Assembly: GCA_016278325.1 (NCBI GenBank)
Contig: JADQCB010000037.1
Location: forward strand, 1-64,000
Direction: 5' to 3'
Origin: Actibacterium sp.
Lineage (GTDB): Bacteria; Pseudomonadota; Alphaproteobacteria; Rhodobacterales; Rhodobacteraceae
DNA: 64,000 nucleotides
In this document: in pieces, positions 54,286-62,439 of the stretch
Layout of the letters: the number at the start of each line of letters is the position of its first letter
Numbering within the stretch: the first letter of the stretch is position 1
Notes under the pieces: generated by a model
Told to the model about the DNA's origin: nothing
The model's input: only the letters and a program-made list of their open reading frames with translations
Database searches by the model: none
Program-made: the position numbers and the translations under genes

Positions 54286-55329
54286 TCAATCGGTGCCAAG
54301 GGGGCCTGGCGCGGATGATGCCGCCGTCAGGCCGGGACGGCGTCGATCAATCGACATTGCGTCGGACATGGTCATCCTGCCCCGGCCGGCCCGTTTCGAT
54401 GCGTAAAGTGCCATATCCGCATCGTGCTGCATCAGGCCCGGGTCCGGCCGGTCGTAATGCGTCGATGCAATGGCGCCGATACTCGCCGAAATCCGACAGG
54501 GACAGCCGTCGAAAAAGATCGGCTCCTCCAGCCGGCAAATGATCCGGCGGGCGGTCGCCTCGAGTTCCGCGGCATCGACGATGCCTTTGATCACCACGAC
54601 GAACTCGTCCCCGCCGATCCGTGCCACCGTATCTTCCCGGCGGGTTTCGTCGACCAGGATGCGGGCGACCTGCTGCAGAACATGGTCGCCGGCGGCATGG
54701 CCAAGACTGTCATTGACCGCCTTGAAGAAATCGAGGTCAAGATGCATCAGGCCAAAGCGCCCGCCCCGGTCGACCAGGCGGGTCAGCACATGCTCCATCG
54801 CCCGCCGGTTCTTCAGACCGGTGAGCGTGTCGGTAAATGCCTGTTCCTCGGCCGCGACGCGGGCCGCCTGCAATCTCTGGTTGAGCTTGCGCGTCTCCTC
54901 CATCACGGCCGTTTTCGCCTCGACCAGGTACAGCATCTCGACCGTCAGGTCGGTCGGGGCGAAATCGCCCAGGGTCAGGCCGTATTGCGCCACGGCCTCG
55001 ACCGCCGAGATCCCGAAGGACAGGTTGATCAGGGCACCCTCTGCCCCCAGCCCCACGACAAGGCCCTTGAAGGTCGTGCAGGGCGGTTGCCGGAAGGCCA
55101 GGTGCAGCCGCGCCTGCCCGGCCTGCATCAACCACTCGATACTGCGCGCGCTGCGGGGCCGACGCATTTCGAACAGCGAGAGAAGATCGTGCCCGGTCAT
55201 CAATTTCCCGGGGCGCAGCTTTTGCAATGTCGGGCCGACGCGCCGGATACGCCCGTCCGGCGCCAGAAGGACATGCATCGGCATCAACCGGCCGAGCGCC
55301 GAAGGCGTAAGGCTGACCGGCCCGCTCAC
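54286..55329 (-). CDS. Diguanylate cyclase with HNOBA-like sensor domain
   Basis: A 347-residue protein. Residues 5-135 match the H-NOX-associated (HNOBA) domain found in soluble guanylate cyclases and bacterial partners, followed by a coiled linker (LVEAKTAVMEETRKLNQRL). The GGDEF domain spans about 165-320 with an intact catalytic GGDEF at 239-243 and an inhibitory I-site RxxD at 230-233, so it should make cyclic di-GMP and be product-inhibited. The start is GTG at 55329, overlapping the stop of the H-NOX-family gene (GTGA), which argues for a signalling pair. Confidence 0.9.
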   Translation of the reverse strand: MSGPVSLTPSALGRLMPMHVLLAPDGRIRRVGPTLQKLRPGKLMTGHDLLSLFEMRRPRSARSIEWLMQAGQARLHLAFRQPPCTTFKGLVVGLGAEGALINLSFGISAVEAVAQYGLTLGDFAPTDLTVEMLYLVEAKTAVMEETRKLNQRLQAARVAAEEQAFTDTLTGLKNRRAMEHVLTRLVDRGGRFGLMHLDLDFFKAVNDSLGHAAGDHVLQQVARILVDETRREDTVARIGGDEFVVVIKGIVDAAELEATARRIICRLEEPIFFDGCPCRISASIGAIASTHYDRPDPGLMQHDADMALYASKRAGRGRMTMSDAMSIDRRRPGLTAASSAPGPLGTD

Positions 55330-55925
55330 GCCGCGCCCTGATCCACAGGGATTGCGAGGCTGAAACCGCGCCCTTCGCTGAAGCGGCTGTCCAGCAGTTC
55401 GATCTCCACCGCGGCGTCATCGGCCGTCGCATCGCACAGGTTCAGCACCACCAGCGCGCCGTAATCGTCCGCCAGCGCGCGCAGGATGCCGGTCATCACA
55501 TGGCAGCCCCCCGGGACATGCCATCGGCACAGCAAGCGGAAACGGCGCGCGCCGTGCTCCTGCAATTCCAGGTCGGGCAGGTCCAGGTCGGGCACCGCAA
55601 GCCGGGCGCGCCCTGCAAGATCGTCGAGCGATTGCAGGAATTCGATGAAATCCTCGCCCCCGAAGCGCAGAAGCCGTCGCAATGCCTCCAGCCGCGGGTT
55701 CGAAACCAGAAATATGCCCAGATCTTCCAGCAGGGCCGCGCGCGGCTTGCCAAGCCGATCGGCCGCACCGGACAGCACCGCCTCGGTCAGCGCATCGTCG
55801 TAATGCAGCATCGTCTCGAATCCCTGGGGTCCGATCCCGGCACCGACGGCGACGGCCGCCCAGAAATCGGTGCCATAGGTATCCGCAAGAAAACACTGGA
55901 TAGACCTGTTGATCAGACCGTGCAT
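55326..55925 (-). CDS. H-NOX (haem-NO-binding) family protein, haem ligands altered
   Basis: A 199-residue protein with the H-NOX fold pattern: MHGLINRSIQCFLADTYG at the start, LEDLGIFLVSNPRLEALRRL in the middle and a C-terminal beta sheet. In sGC and canonical H-NOX the haem-binding His lies in an LxALHDHL-like segment; the matching stretch here is LDDLAGRA, with Ala at about 104. The YxSxR haem-propionate motif also appears changed (RLLCR, only R134 kept). GAGG eight bases upstream sets the ATG. It is translationally coupled to the GGDEF gene. It may not bind haem, or may do so by other residues. Confidence 0.82.
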   Translation of the reverse strand: MHGLINRSIQCFLADTYGTDFWAAVAVGAGIGPQGFETMLHYDDALTEAVLSGAADRLGKPRAALLEDLGIFLVSNPRLEALRRLLRFGGEDFIEFLQSLDDLAGRARLAVPDLDLPDLELQEHGARRFRLLCRWHVPGGCHVMTGILRALADDYGALVVLNLCDATADDAAVEIELLDSRFSEGRGFSLAIPVDQGAA

Positions 55926-56070
55926 GACAAACCTCGCATCTTTCGCGCGCAGGCTAGGCAGTCGATCTTAACAAAAGCTGAAACCTGTCGCGGCGCCGGG
56001 ACCGGCCGGCAGTCACCTTAAACCGACGCGTTCCCGCGCGCGGGCCGGCGGGATCCGACCGCGCGGGGCA

Positions 56071-57627
56071 TCAGAAATCGGTGGGGGCGCCACCTTCCTG
56101 CCTGCGCCTGGCGACGAAGGCTTCCAGTTCTTCGCGGATGCCGGCATCCATCGGCGGCGCCTCGAAGCTGGCAAGGATTTCCTTGAATATCCGGTGCGCG
56201 CGCCGGGCCGTCCACGCACCGCCATCCAGCGCCCAGGCCTCGAAATTGCGCCAATCCGAAAGGAACGGCTGATAGAATGCTGTGGTATAGCGTTGCTGCG
56301 TGTGGTCGCATCCGAAGAAATGGCCGTGCGGCCCCACCTCTGTGATCGCGTCGAGCGCGATGTCGTCCGGCGTCACCGCCACCAGGGCCGGGTCGAAATA
56401 GCGCTGGATCTGTTGCAGAATCTCGCAATCCATCACGAATTTCTCCGGGGACGCGATCAGCCCGCCCTCCAGCCAGCCCGCGGCGTGATAGACCATGTTG
56501 GTGCCGGATTGCACCGCCGCCCATAATGCGTTGGAGGTTTCCCACATCGCCTGGCCGTCCGGCACATTGGCCGCGCAAGAGCCAGAAGCGCGCAGCGGCA
56601 AACCATAGAACCGCGCCATCTGGCCGGTCATCTGCGTCGCGCGCATGTATTCCGGGGTGCCGAAGGCGGGCGCGCCGGATTTCATGTCCACGTTCGAGGT
56701 GAAGGTGCCCAGCGCGCAGGGCGTGCCGGGCCGGATATACTGCGCCAACGCGATCGCGCACAACGCCTCGGCCAGCGATTGCGCCACCGCACCCGCCAGC
56801 GTCACCGGCGCCATCGCGCCGGCCAGCGTGAAGGGCGTGACCACCACGGCCTGCCCGCGCCGGACGCAGCGCATCCAGCCATCGAGCATCGGAATGTCAT
56901 GTTTCAGCGGCGAGGTGGAGTTGATGTTGGTATACATGTGCGGGCGGGCCTCGAATTCCGCATGGCTCAGCCCGCCGGCGATGCGCACCATTTCCATGAC
57001 ATCCTCGACCCGCTCCTTTCCCAGGCTGTAGGCGTGGCAGACCTTGTCGGTCAGGGTCAGCTTGTCGAACAGGACGTCGAGATGCCGGAAGGACGGGTGC
57101 ACGTCCATCGGCTCAACCGGATAGCCCCCGGCAATATGGATGCAGTTGAAATACTGGGTCAGTTTCAGCAGGTCGCGGCACCGCGCGCGCGTGCCCGGGA
57201 TCTTGCCCAGTTCGAGATCCCAGTAGCTGGGCGGCGACGAGACATTCACGAACACCATGTGACCATCGCCGATGGTAATCTGCCGGTCCGGATTGCGCGG
57301 GGTGATGGTGAAGGCCGGCGGCGCCTTGCCGATCATCTCGGTCACGAAATCCCGGCCCATGCGGATATTGGTGCCGTCCACGGTGCAGCCGGCCTGCCGC
57401 AGCAGTGCCGTCGCCTCGCGGTTCAGGAACTCGATCCCGATCTCTTCGAGAATCCGCATCGCCCCGTCATGGATCGCCAGCACCCCCGCCTCGGTCAGCG
57501 GTTCGGTCGGGCGATCGGTATTGACCGGGATGCGCCACGGGCTCTGGTCGATCGCGGCGGTGCCGTGCCGGCGCCTGTTGCCCGCGCGTCCGCCGGCGCG
57601 CTGTCTGCGAGCAGGATCCTGAACCAT
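56071..57627 (-). CDS. Trimethylamine methyltransferase-like (MttB superfamily, non-pyrrolysine)
   Basis: A 518-residue TIM-barrel corrinoid-dependent methyltransferase-like protein. Segments such as GAMRILEEIGIEFLNREATA, MVFVNVSSPPSYWDLELG and GHFFGCDHTQQRYTTAFYQP are typical. There is no in-frame TAG, so it lacks pyrrolysine and belongs to the large non-Pyl MttB branch, which includes glycine betaine and other quaternary-amine methyltransferases. No corrinoid protein or activator gene is adjacent. GGGAGG seven bases upstream supports the ATG at 57627. The true substrate is unknown. Confidence 0.88.
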   Translation of the reverse strand: MVQDPARRQRAGGRAGNRRRHGTAAIDQSPWRIPVNTDRPTEPLTEAGVLAIHDGAMRILEEIGIEFLNREATALLRQAGCTVDGTNIRMGRDFVTEMIGKAPPAFTITPRNPDRQITIGDGHMVFVNVSSPPSYWDLELGKIPGTRARCRDLLKLTQYFNCIHIAGGYPVEPMDVHPSFRHLDVLFDKLTLTDKVCHAYSLGKERVEDVMEMVRIAGGLSHAEFEARPHMYTNINSTSPLKHDIPMLDGWMRCVRRGQAVVVTPFTLAGAMAPVTLAGAVAQSLAEALCAIALAQYIRPGTPCALGTFTSNVDMKSGAPAFGTPEYMRATQMTGQMARFYGLPLRASGSCAANVPDGQAMWETSNALWAAVQSGTNMVYHAAGWLEGGLIASPEKFVMDCEILQQIQRYFDPALVAVTPDDIALDAITEVGPHGHFFGCDHTQQRYTTAFYQPFLSDWRNFEAWALDGGAWTARRAHRIFKEILASFEAPPMDAGIREELEAFVARRRQEGGAPTDF

Positions 57628-57714
57628 TCGGAACCTCCCTTCCCGGGCCCAGAAGACACTGCCGACCCGGACCGTACCGCACCGAAAGCGACGCCGATTG
57701 TCGTTTTCAGGGTC

Positions 57715-58410
57715 TTATCGGTCGGTCAACCAGTCGGGAAGGTGGCCGATATCGGGAAGCACGGCATCGGCCAGGTCGGCCAGCTCTTCCCGTTTCGCCG
57801 GGCCGGTCAGCACGCCCAGCGTGATCATCCCAGCGGCGCGGCCAGCCAGCAGGTCGTGCCGGCTGTCACCCACCATCAGCACCGAACCGGGCGCCTGTCC
57901 GACCGCCGCGGCAAAGGCTTGCAACTGGCCCGGGTCCGGCTTGGCGCCATGGCCCGAGTCGCTGCCGGCGATGAACGCGAACCGCGCCTCGACACCGGCG
58001 GCGCGCAAATGCGCGCGGGCCGGCGCCTCGGCATCGTTGGTTGCCACGCCCAGTCGCAGCCCGCGCCCGGCAAGCCGCGCCAGGAGCGGCCCGAGCGGCA
58101 CCACCGGGCGGATCGGCGCATGGGTCGCCGCCGCGTTCATCCGGTCCACCAATGCGCCGCGACTCAGGCCGGGCAGTTCCGGCAACAGCTGCGCGGCCAC
58201 CTGTTCGGGGGTGCCCGCGATCACCAGGCTGTCGGGGGCGAAACGGCCCGTGCCGATATCGAACCCGATCACCTGGCCCAGCCGCGCCGCCTGCCCGGCG
58301 TCGCCCGCGGCCAGATCGCTCAGTATCGCCGCGGCCCAGCCCGCCCAGCTGGCGTGAAAATCGAAAAGCGTCCCGTCCTTGTCGAACAGCACCGCCGTGA
58401 TCTTGTCCAT
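57715..58410 (-). CDS. HAD-superfamily phosphatase (phosphoglycolate phosphatase-like)
   Basis: A 231-residue HAD hydrolase. Motif I is LFDKDGTLFDFHASW with nucleophile Asp near residue 10 and the acid/base Asp replaced in position by Lys-Asp-Gly order typical of the family, motif II LGVATNDAEAPARA near 108, motif III with Lys in KPDPGQLQAFAAAV, and motif IV MVGDSRHDLLAGRAAG near 177. It probably removes phosphate from a small metabolite such as phosphoglycolate. The ATG at 58410 starts at motif I; the longer frame is not conserved. It is divergent from the MarR-type gene. Confidence 0.9.
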   Translation of the reverse strand: MDKITAVLFDKDGTLFDFHASWAGWAAAILSDLAAGDAGQAARLGQVIGFDIGTGRFAPDSLVIAGTPEQVAAQLLPELPGLSRGALVDRMNAAATHAPIRPVVPLGPLLARLAGRGLRLGVATNDAEAPARAHLRAAGVEARFAFIAGSDSGHGAKPDPGQLQAFAAAVGQAPGSVLMVGDSRHDLLAGRAAGMITLGVLTGPAKREELADLADAVLPDIGHLPDWLTDR

Positions 58411-58513
58411 GCACCCTGCCCTTTCGGATGGTGGCGATATGCCCCTGACAGGGTCCGGGCGCAAGCGGTGGCGGCAATTGACTTGCCCGCCCCGGCCACG
58501 GAAAGTCACGGCC

Positions 58514-58969
58514 ATGACCGACACCCCGAAATACCGCCTTCATCACTCGCTGGCCTATCATCTCTCGCTGGCCGCACGCATCCAGGAGCGGCGGCTGGAC
58601 GAAATGCTGCGCCCGCTGGGTCTGACGCGGATTACCTGGTGCATCCTTCTGGCGGTCGAGAACGAGGGGCTGGCGCGCCCCTCGGCGATTGCCGGGTTCG
58701 TGGGGATAGATCGCACCGCGACGTCGCGCGCCCTGCGCCAGATGGAGGCCGCCGGGTTGCTGGCCCGCAGCGCCGCCAATGGTGACCGCCGAATGACCGA
58801 GGTCGCCCTGACCGCCTGCGGGAAGGACCTGGTCAGGCGGGGCACACCGCTTGCGGTGGAAAACAACAGGCTGATCTCGGACAAGCTTTCGCCGGAGGAG
58901 GAAGCCTGTCTTCAGCGCCTGCTCGGGCGGGTGATTGCCGGGGAAGAGCGCGCGCTCGACAAGCTCTGA
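58514..58969 (+). CDS. MarR-family transcriptional regulator
   Basis: A 151-residue winged-helix regulator. The HTH lies around residues 55-85 (RPSAIAGFVGIDRTATSRAL, then RQMEAAGLLARSAANGDRRM including the wing). Long N- and C-terminal helices form the dimer. The ligand is unknown. The ATG at 58514 is chosen because the upstream 45 codons run into the divergent HAD gene promoter region. No adjacent target is obvious. Confidence 0.93.
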   Translation: MTDTPKYRLHHSLAYHLSLAARIQERRLDEMLRPLGLTRITWCILLAVENEGLARPSAIAGFVGIDRTATSRALRQMEAAGLLARSAANGDRRMTEVALTACGKDLVRRGTPLAVENNRLISDKLSPEEEACLQRLLGRVIAGEERALDKL

Positions 58970-58975
58970 GCGTCG

Positions 58976-59254
58976 TCACGTCCAGTGCGTCTGCGCCCCG
59001 CCCGGCAATGCCTGGCGCGCGCGCAACGGCGTGTCATAGGGCAATCCGGCACTGTCGCAAAAGGCGCGAACCCAGCCATCGTCCATGCACAGGAAATCCA
59101 GCACCGAAATCAGGAAGGCGGGATCGCCCGCCGCGCTTTTCAGCCCGTCGAGCGTGGCACCGCTGGATCCCAGGAAGACCGGCAGCAGTTCCTCGTCCGC
59201 CGCCAGCCAGCCCAGCGCCTGCAATGCGACGGTTTCGGCGGCGTCCTGCTGCAT
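58976..59254 (-). CDS. DUF3572 family protein
   Basis: This 92-residue helical protein has AETVALQALGWLAADEELLP, LGSSGATLDGLKSAAGDP and the central FLISVLDFLCMDDGWVRAF. DUF3572 is an alphaproteobacterial family often next to pleD; function is unknown. The ATG at 59254 is chosen because the long upstream frame is a shadow of the pleD gene. The 114-bp gap to pleD contains two TTAA half sites. Confidence 0.92.
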   Translation of the reverse strand: MQQDAAETVALQALGWLAADEELLPVFLGSSGATLDGLKSAAGDPAFLISVLDFLCMDDGWVRAFCDSAGLPYDTPLRARQALPGGAQTHWT

Positions 59255-59276
59255 GTTTCGCTCCGTCCGTTGTCGG

Positions 59277-59292
59277 TTAAAGGGTTTGTTAA
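59277..59292. promoter_or_regulatory. TTAA-N8-TTAA pair upstream of pleD
   Basis: TTAA at 59277-59280 and at 59289-59292 are separated by 8 bases in the divergent gap between DUF3572 and pleD. CtrA of alphaproteobacteria binds TTAA-N7-TTAA, so this is one base longer than consensus. It may be a degenerate CtrA box or coincidence. Confidence 0.3.
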
Positions 59293-59368
59293 TACTTCTT
59301 GTCCAAGAATGAACCCATCGACAACCCGGATCAGGAAACCGGGCGACACAGGCAGGGGAGAATCCGCA

Positions 59369-60745
59369 ATGCCGGGGCGAATCCTCGTCGTCGACGATGT
59401 CGCGACGAACAGGATCGTGATGAAAGTTCGCCTGGCGAAAGCCTGTTACGAAGTGATTCAGGCCGATAGCGGACAAGGCGCCCAGCACACGGCCCGACAG
59501 GCCCGGCCGGACCTGATCCTGCTGGACGTGGCCCTGGCCGACATGGACGGGATCGCGCTGTGCCGCAGCCTCAAGGCCGATCCCGAGACGGCGGAAATCC
59601 CCGTAATCATGATCACCTCTGCAAACAACGCCGCGCAAAAGATGCGCGCGCTGGAAGCCGGGGCCGACGATTTCCTGGCCAAGCCGCTGGATGACCGTCT
59701 TCTGCTTGCGCGGGTGCGCAGCCTGTTGCGGGCAAGCGAAACGGCGCAGGAACTGGCCCTGCGCGAAGGCACCCGCCGCGCGCTGGGATTCGACGATCCG
59801 GCGGCGGGTTTCGTCGGCAGGGGGCGCATCGCCCTTCTGGCGCCGAAACCCGAAACGGCGTTGGCGTGGAAGGCCGCACTTCGCAGCCGATCGGGCGCCG
59901 ACCTGCTGGTGATGACCCGGGCCGAGGCGCTGGCCCTGTCCTGCCCCGACAAGGCGCCCGACCTGTTCCTGATCGCCGCCGACCTGGACCGGCAAAGCGA
60001 TGGTTTGAGCTTGTTGCCCGATCTGCGGGCCCGCAGCGCAACACGACATTGCGCCGTGGTGATGCTCATGCCCGAAGCGGCGCGGGAAAGCGCGGCGATG
60101 GCACTGGATCTGGGCGCGAACGACGTGCTGTTCGACCCGTTCGACGCGGATGAACTGGCCTTGCGGCTGAAGGCCCAGCTCGCCGGCAAACGCCAGGCCG
60201 ACCGGCTGCGTGCCTCTTTGCAGGACGGGCTGAAGATGGCGGTCACCGACCCGCTGACCGGCCTGTTCAACCGTCGCTACGCGCTGCCGCATCTGGCGCG
60301 GATGGCCGAGCGGGCGGTCGAATTGCGCCGTCCCCTCGCGGTCATGCAGCTCGACCTGGACCGGTTCAAGCTGGTTAACGACAGGCATGGCCATGCCGCG
60401 GGGGATGCGGTGCTCGAACAGGTGGCGCGGGTTCTGGCAAGCAACCTGCGCCCGGTAGACATGGTGGCACGAATCGGCGGCGAGGAATTCCTGGTCGCCC
60501 TGCCCGAGACGACGCATCGCATCGCGATGGAAACGGCCGAGCGTTTGCGAAAAAGCGTCGATGAAGCGGCGGTGACGTTGCCGGGCGGCGGCGGGACCGT
60601 TCATGTATCGTGCAGTATCGGCGTTGCAAGCTGCGGCAATCGGCCCTGCACGGCCGAGGATCTCTTGCGCCGCGCCGATGCCGCGCTTTACGCGGCCAAG
60701 GCCGAGGGGCGCAACAAGGTCACCAGCGGCCCCGCAGCGGCCTGA
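59369..60745 (+). CDS. pleD: PleD-like response regulator diguanylate cyclase
   Basis: A 458-residue protein with two receiver domains and a GGDEF domain. The first receiver (5-125) has the phosphoacceptor D53 in LILLDVALADMDG and K near 105. The second receiver (about 150-275) lacks the canonical motif and probably acts as the dimerisation adaptor. The GGDEF domain (290-450) has active-site GGEEF at 370-374 and the I-site RPVD just before it. By analogy with Caulobacter PleD it makes cyclic di-GMP on phosphorylation and controls polar development and motility. The start is ATG at 59369. Confidence 0.95.
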   Translation: MPGRILVVDDVATNRIVMKVRLAKACYEVIQADSGQGAQHTARQARPDLILLDVALADMDGIALCRSLKADPETAEIPVIMITSANNAAQKMRALEAGADDFLAKPLDDRLLLARVRSLLRASETAQELALREGTRRALGFDDPAAGFVGRGRIALLAPKPETALAWKAALRSRSGADLLVMTRAEALALSCPDKAPDLFLIAADLDRQSDGLSLLPDLRARSATRHCAVVMLMPEAARESAAMALDLGANDVLFDPFDADELALRLKAQLAGKRQADRLRASLQDGLKMAVTDPLTGLFNRRYALPHLARMAERAVELRRPLAVMQLDLDRFKLVNDRHGHAAGDAVLEQVARVLASNLRPVDMVARIGGEEFLVALPETTHRIAMETAERLRKSVDEAAVTLPGGGGTVHVSCSIGVASCGNRPCTAEDLLRRADAALYAAKAEGRNKVTSGPAAA

Positions 60746-60938
60746 CCGCGGCAGGGCGCCTATCGCCGGAAAGTCCGCACCCGGTCCGCCGGCTGCCGGC
60801 GCCTGGCACGGCCACCTGCCTTCCCGCATGTCAAAATGCCGCGCCCGGTATCCAGCCAGCCGGGTGGACATCACGGCCATCAGGGGCCATCGGGCCGGAT
60901 GGGTTGTGACATCGCGCCGCAAAGCCACCGGCCCCCTT

Positions 60939-60967
60939 TTGCCGGGCAAAGAAATTTCCCATATTGA
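60939..60967 (+). promoter_or_regulatory. Putative promoter for DUF983 gene
   Basis: TTGCCG (60939-60944) and TATTGA (60962-60967) lie 17 bases apart, about 50 bases before the DUF983 start, in the 272-bp gap after pleD that otherwise shows no gene. Confidence 0.4.
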
Positions 60968-61017
60968 GAAGGAAGCGGTCCAGACTGCCGGCCCGCCACT
61001 GAAGGATGCAGAACGAA

Positions 61018-61395
61018 ATGACCGAAACCAGCGAGAGACCGATGCGCCCTGCAATGCTGCGCGGATGGCGCCGCCGTTGTCCGAGTTGCGGCGCGGGGCC
61101 GATGCTGCGCGGCTATCTGAAGGTGCGCGACAGCTGTCCGGTCTGCCTCGAAGAGCTGCACCACCATCGCGCCGATGACGGGCCGGCCTATCTGACCATC
61201 CTGATCGTCGGGCATCTCATGGCGCCGATCATCCTGTGGAGTTTCACGACGTTCCGGCCCGATCCGCTGGTGCTGGCGTCGGTGATCTCAGTGGGCTGCG
61301 TGGCGCTGTCGCTCTATCTTCTGCCGCGGCTCAAGGGCATGATCGTCGGCGTGCAATGGGCCAAGCGGATGCACGGCTTCGGAGCGGAGGGCTGA
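61018..61395 (+). CDS. DUF983 membrane protein
   Basis: A 125-residue protein with an N-terminal zinc-ribbon-like pair of CxxC motifs (CPSCGAG and CPVCLEE, residues 22-48) followed by two membrane helices (about 58-76 and 87-107). The pattern fits DUF983, an inner-membrane family of alphaproteobacteria with unknown function. GAAGG lies 12 bases upstream of the ATG at 61018; an ATG at 61006 is too close to that site. The stop overlaps the start of the Nudix gene. Confidence 0.88.
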   Translation: MTETSERPMRPAMLRGWRRRCPSCGAGPMLRGYLKVRDSCPVCLEELHHHRADDGPAYLTILIVGHLMAPIILWSFTTFRPDPLVLASVISVGCVALSLYLLPRLKGMIVGVQWAKRMHGFGAEG

Positions 61396-62072
61396 GCGGC
61401 GTCGACAAATCGGCGTTGCGCGACGCGGCCACGGTGATCGTGCTGCGCGACAAGGCCACCACGCCCAGTGTCCTCATGGGACAGCGCGGCGCCGGCGCGG
61501 CGTTCATGCCCAGCAAATATGTCTTTCCCGGCGGCGCGGTGGATCGCGTGGACGGCATCGTGCCGCTTGCCTGCCCGTTGACCCCGGCCAGTGCCGCGCA
61601 GCTGACCCGACAGGCCGATCCGACGCTGGCCCCGGCCCTGGTGGCGGCCGGGATCCGCGAATTATGGGAAGAAACCGGCCTGATCCTGGGGGCACCGGGG
61701 ACATGGCCCGACCCGGCGCCGCGCGGCTGGCGCGGCTTTGCCGAAACCGGGCATCTGCCCAACCCCGCCGGCCTTCACTTCATTTTCCGCGCGATCACGC
61801 CGCCGGGGCGGCCGCGCCGCTTCGACGCGCGCTTTTTCCTGGTCGAGGCCGAAAAGGTCATCGGCGATCTGGACGATTTCAGCCGCGCCGAGGACGAGCT
61901 TTCGCATCTGCATTGGGTTCCGCTGGCGCAAGCCCGCGCCCTGGATCTGCCTTTCATAACCGAGGTGGTGCTGGCCGAGGTCGCGGGGCTGCTGCACAGC
62001 GGGCTGCCCCCTGAAAGCGTGCCGTTCTTCGACAACACGACCGAAAGATCCGCCTACGAGCGGCTTCGCTGA
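61392..62072 (+). CDS. Nudix hydrolase
   Basis: A protein of about 226 residues with the Nudix motif split by an insertion: KYVFPGGAVDRVDG near 40 provides the Gly part and GIRELWEETGLIL near 90 the REUxEExGU part. It probably cleaves a nucleoside diphosphate derivative, perhaps a CoA ester. No ATG, GTG or other start fits before residue 9. The reading frame begins with CTG at 61392, directly overlapping the DUF983 stop (CTGA), with GGAG seven bases upstream; the only other candidate is TTG at 61416 with no RBS. The start is therefore tentative. Confidence 0.82.
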   Translation: MSGVDKSALRDAATVIVLRDKATTPSVLMGQRGAGAAFMPSKYVFPGGAVDRVDGIVPLACPLTPASAAQLTRQADPTLAPALVAAGIRELWEETGLILGAPGTWPDPAPRGWRGFAETGHLPNPAGLHFIFRAITPPGRPRRFDARFFLVEAEKVIGDLDDFSRAEDELSHLHWVPLAQARALDLPFITEVVLAEVAGLLHSGLPPESVPFFDNTTERSAYERLR

Positions 62073-62132
62073 CACCGATCCCGGGCAGCGCCGGGGGGTT
62101 GCGGGCAATGCCGTGCCACCGACCGGGGGGAT

Positions 62133-62336
62133 TCACCGATCGCGCCCCCATCCGATCCGTTGCCACAGGCGTTCATAGAGCACATAGCAGATCAGCCCCA
62201 GCACCGTGTTGATCAGGGCGATCCCGCCGCCCAGCGCGACCGACCCCGTGGCAAGCAACCCGACACCCCCCATGGTTGCCAACCCGATCAGGTTCCATAA
62301 GACTGCTTTGACGACGGTGCGCTGCCGCGTTTCCAT
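62133..62336 (-). CDS. DUF2061 small membrane protein
   Basis: A 67-residue protein with two hydrophobic helices (about residues 12-31 and 37-55, LIGLATMGGVGLLATG and GGIALINTVLGLICYVLYE). It matches DUF2061, a membrane family sometimes fused to sulphate-assimilation proteins; function is unknown. GGAGG lies four bases upstream of the ATG at 62336. The gene is convergent with the Nudix gene and divergent from the XRE-type gene. Confidence 0.88.
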   Translation of the reverse strand: METRQRTVVKAVLWNLIGLATMGGVGLLATGSVALGGGIALINTVLGLICYVLYERLWQRIGWGRDR

Positions 62337-62429
62337 AAATCCTCCGATGCTGGCGTGATCCCTGCATAGCCCGGCTGCGGGTTGTTGCCCATTCCCGGAA
62401 TAGTTAACATTTTCATCTATAAGTGATAT

Positions 62430-62437
62430 TTGATCAA
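62430..62437. promoter_or_regulatory. TTGATCAA palindrome at the XRE-type start
   Basis: The 8-base palindrome TTGATCAA ends two bases before the ATG of the XRE-family gene, in an AT-rich 103-bp gap, with TATAAG at 62418-62423. It could be an operator for autoregulation, but no copy is seen elsewhere and no Shine-Dalgarno sequence is visible. Confidence 0.3.
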
Positions 62438-62439
62438 CA

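Noticed and set aside
56071-57627. Pyrrolysine-type trimethylamine methyltransferase
   Set aside because: The gene has no in-frame TAG and no Pyl machinery is nearby; it belongs to the non-Pyl branch.
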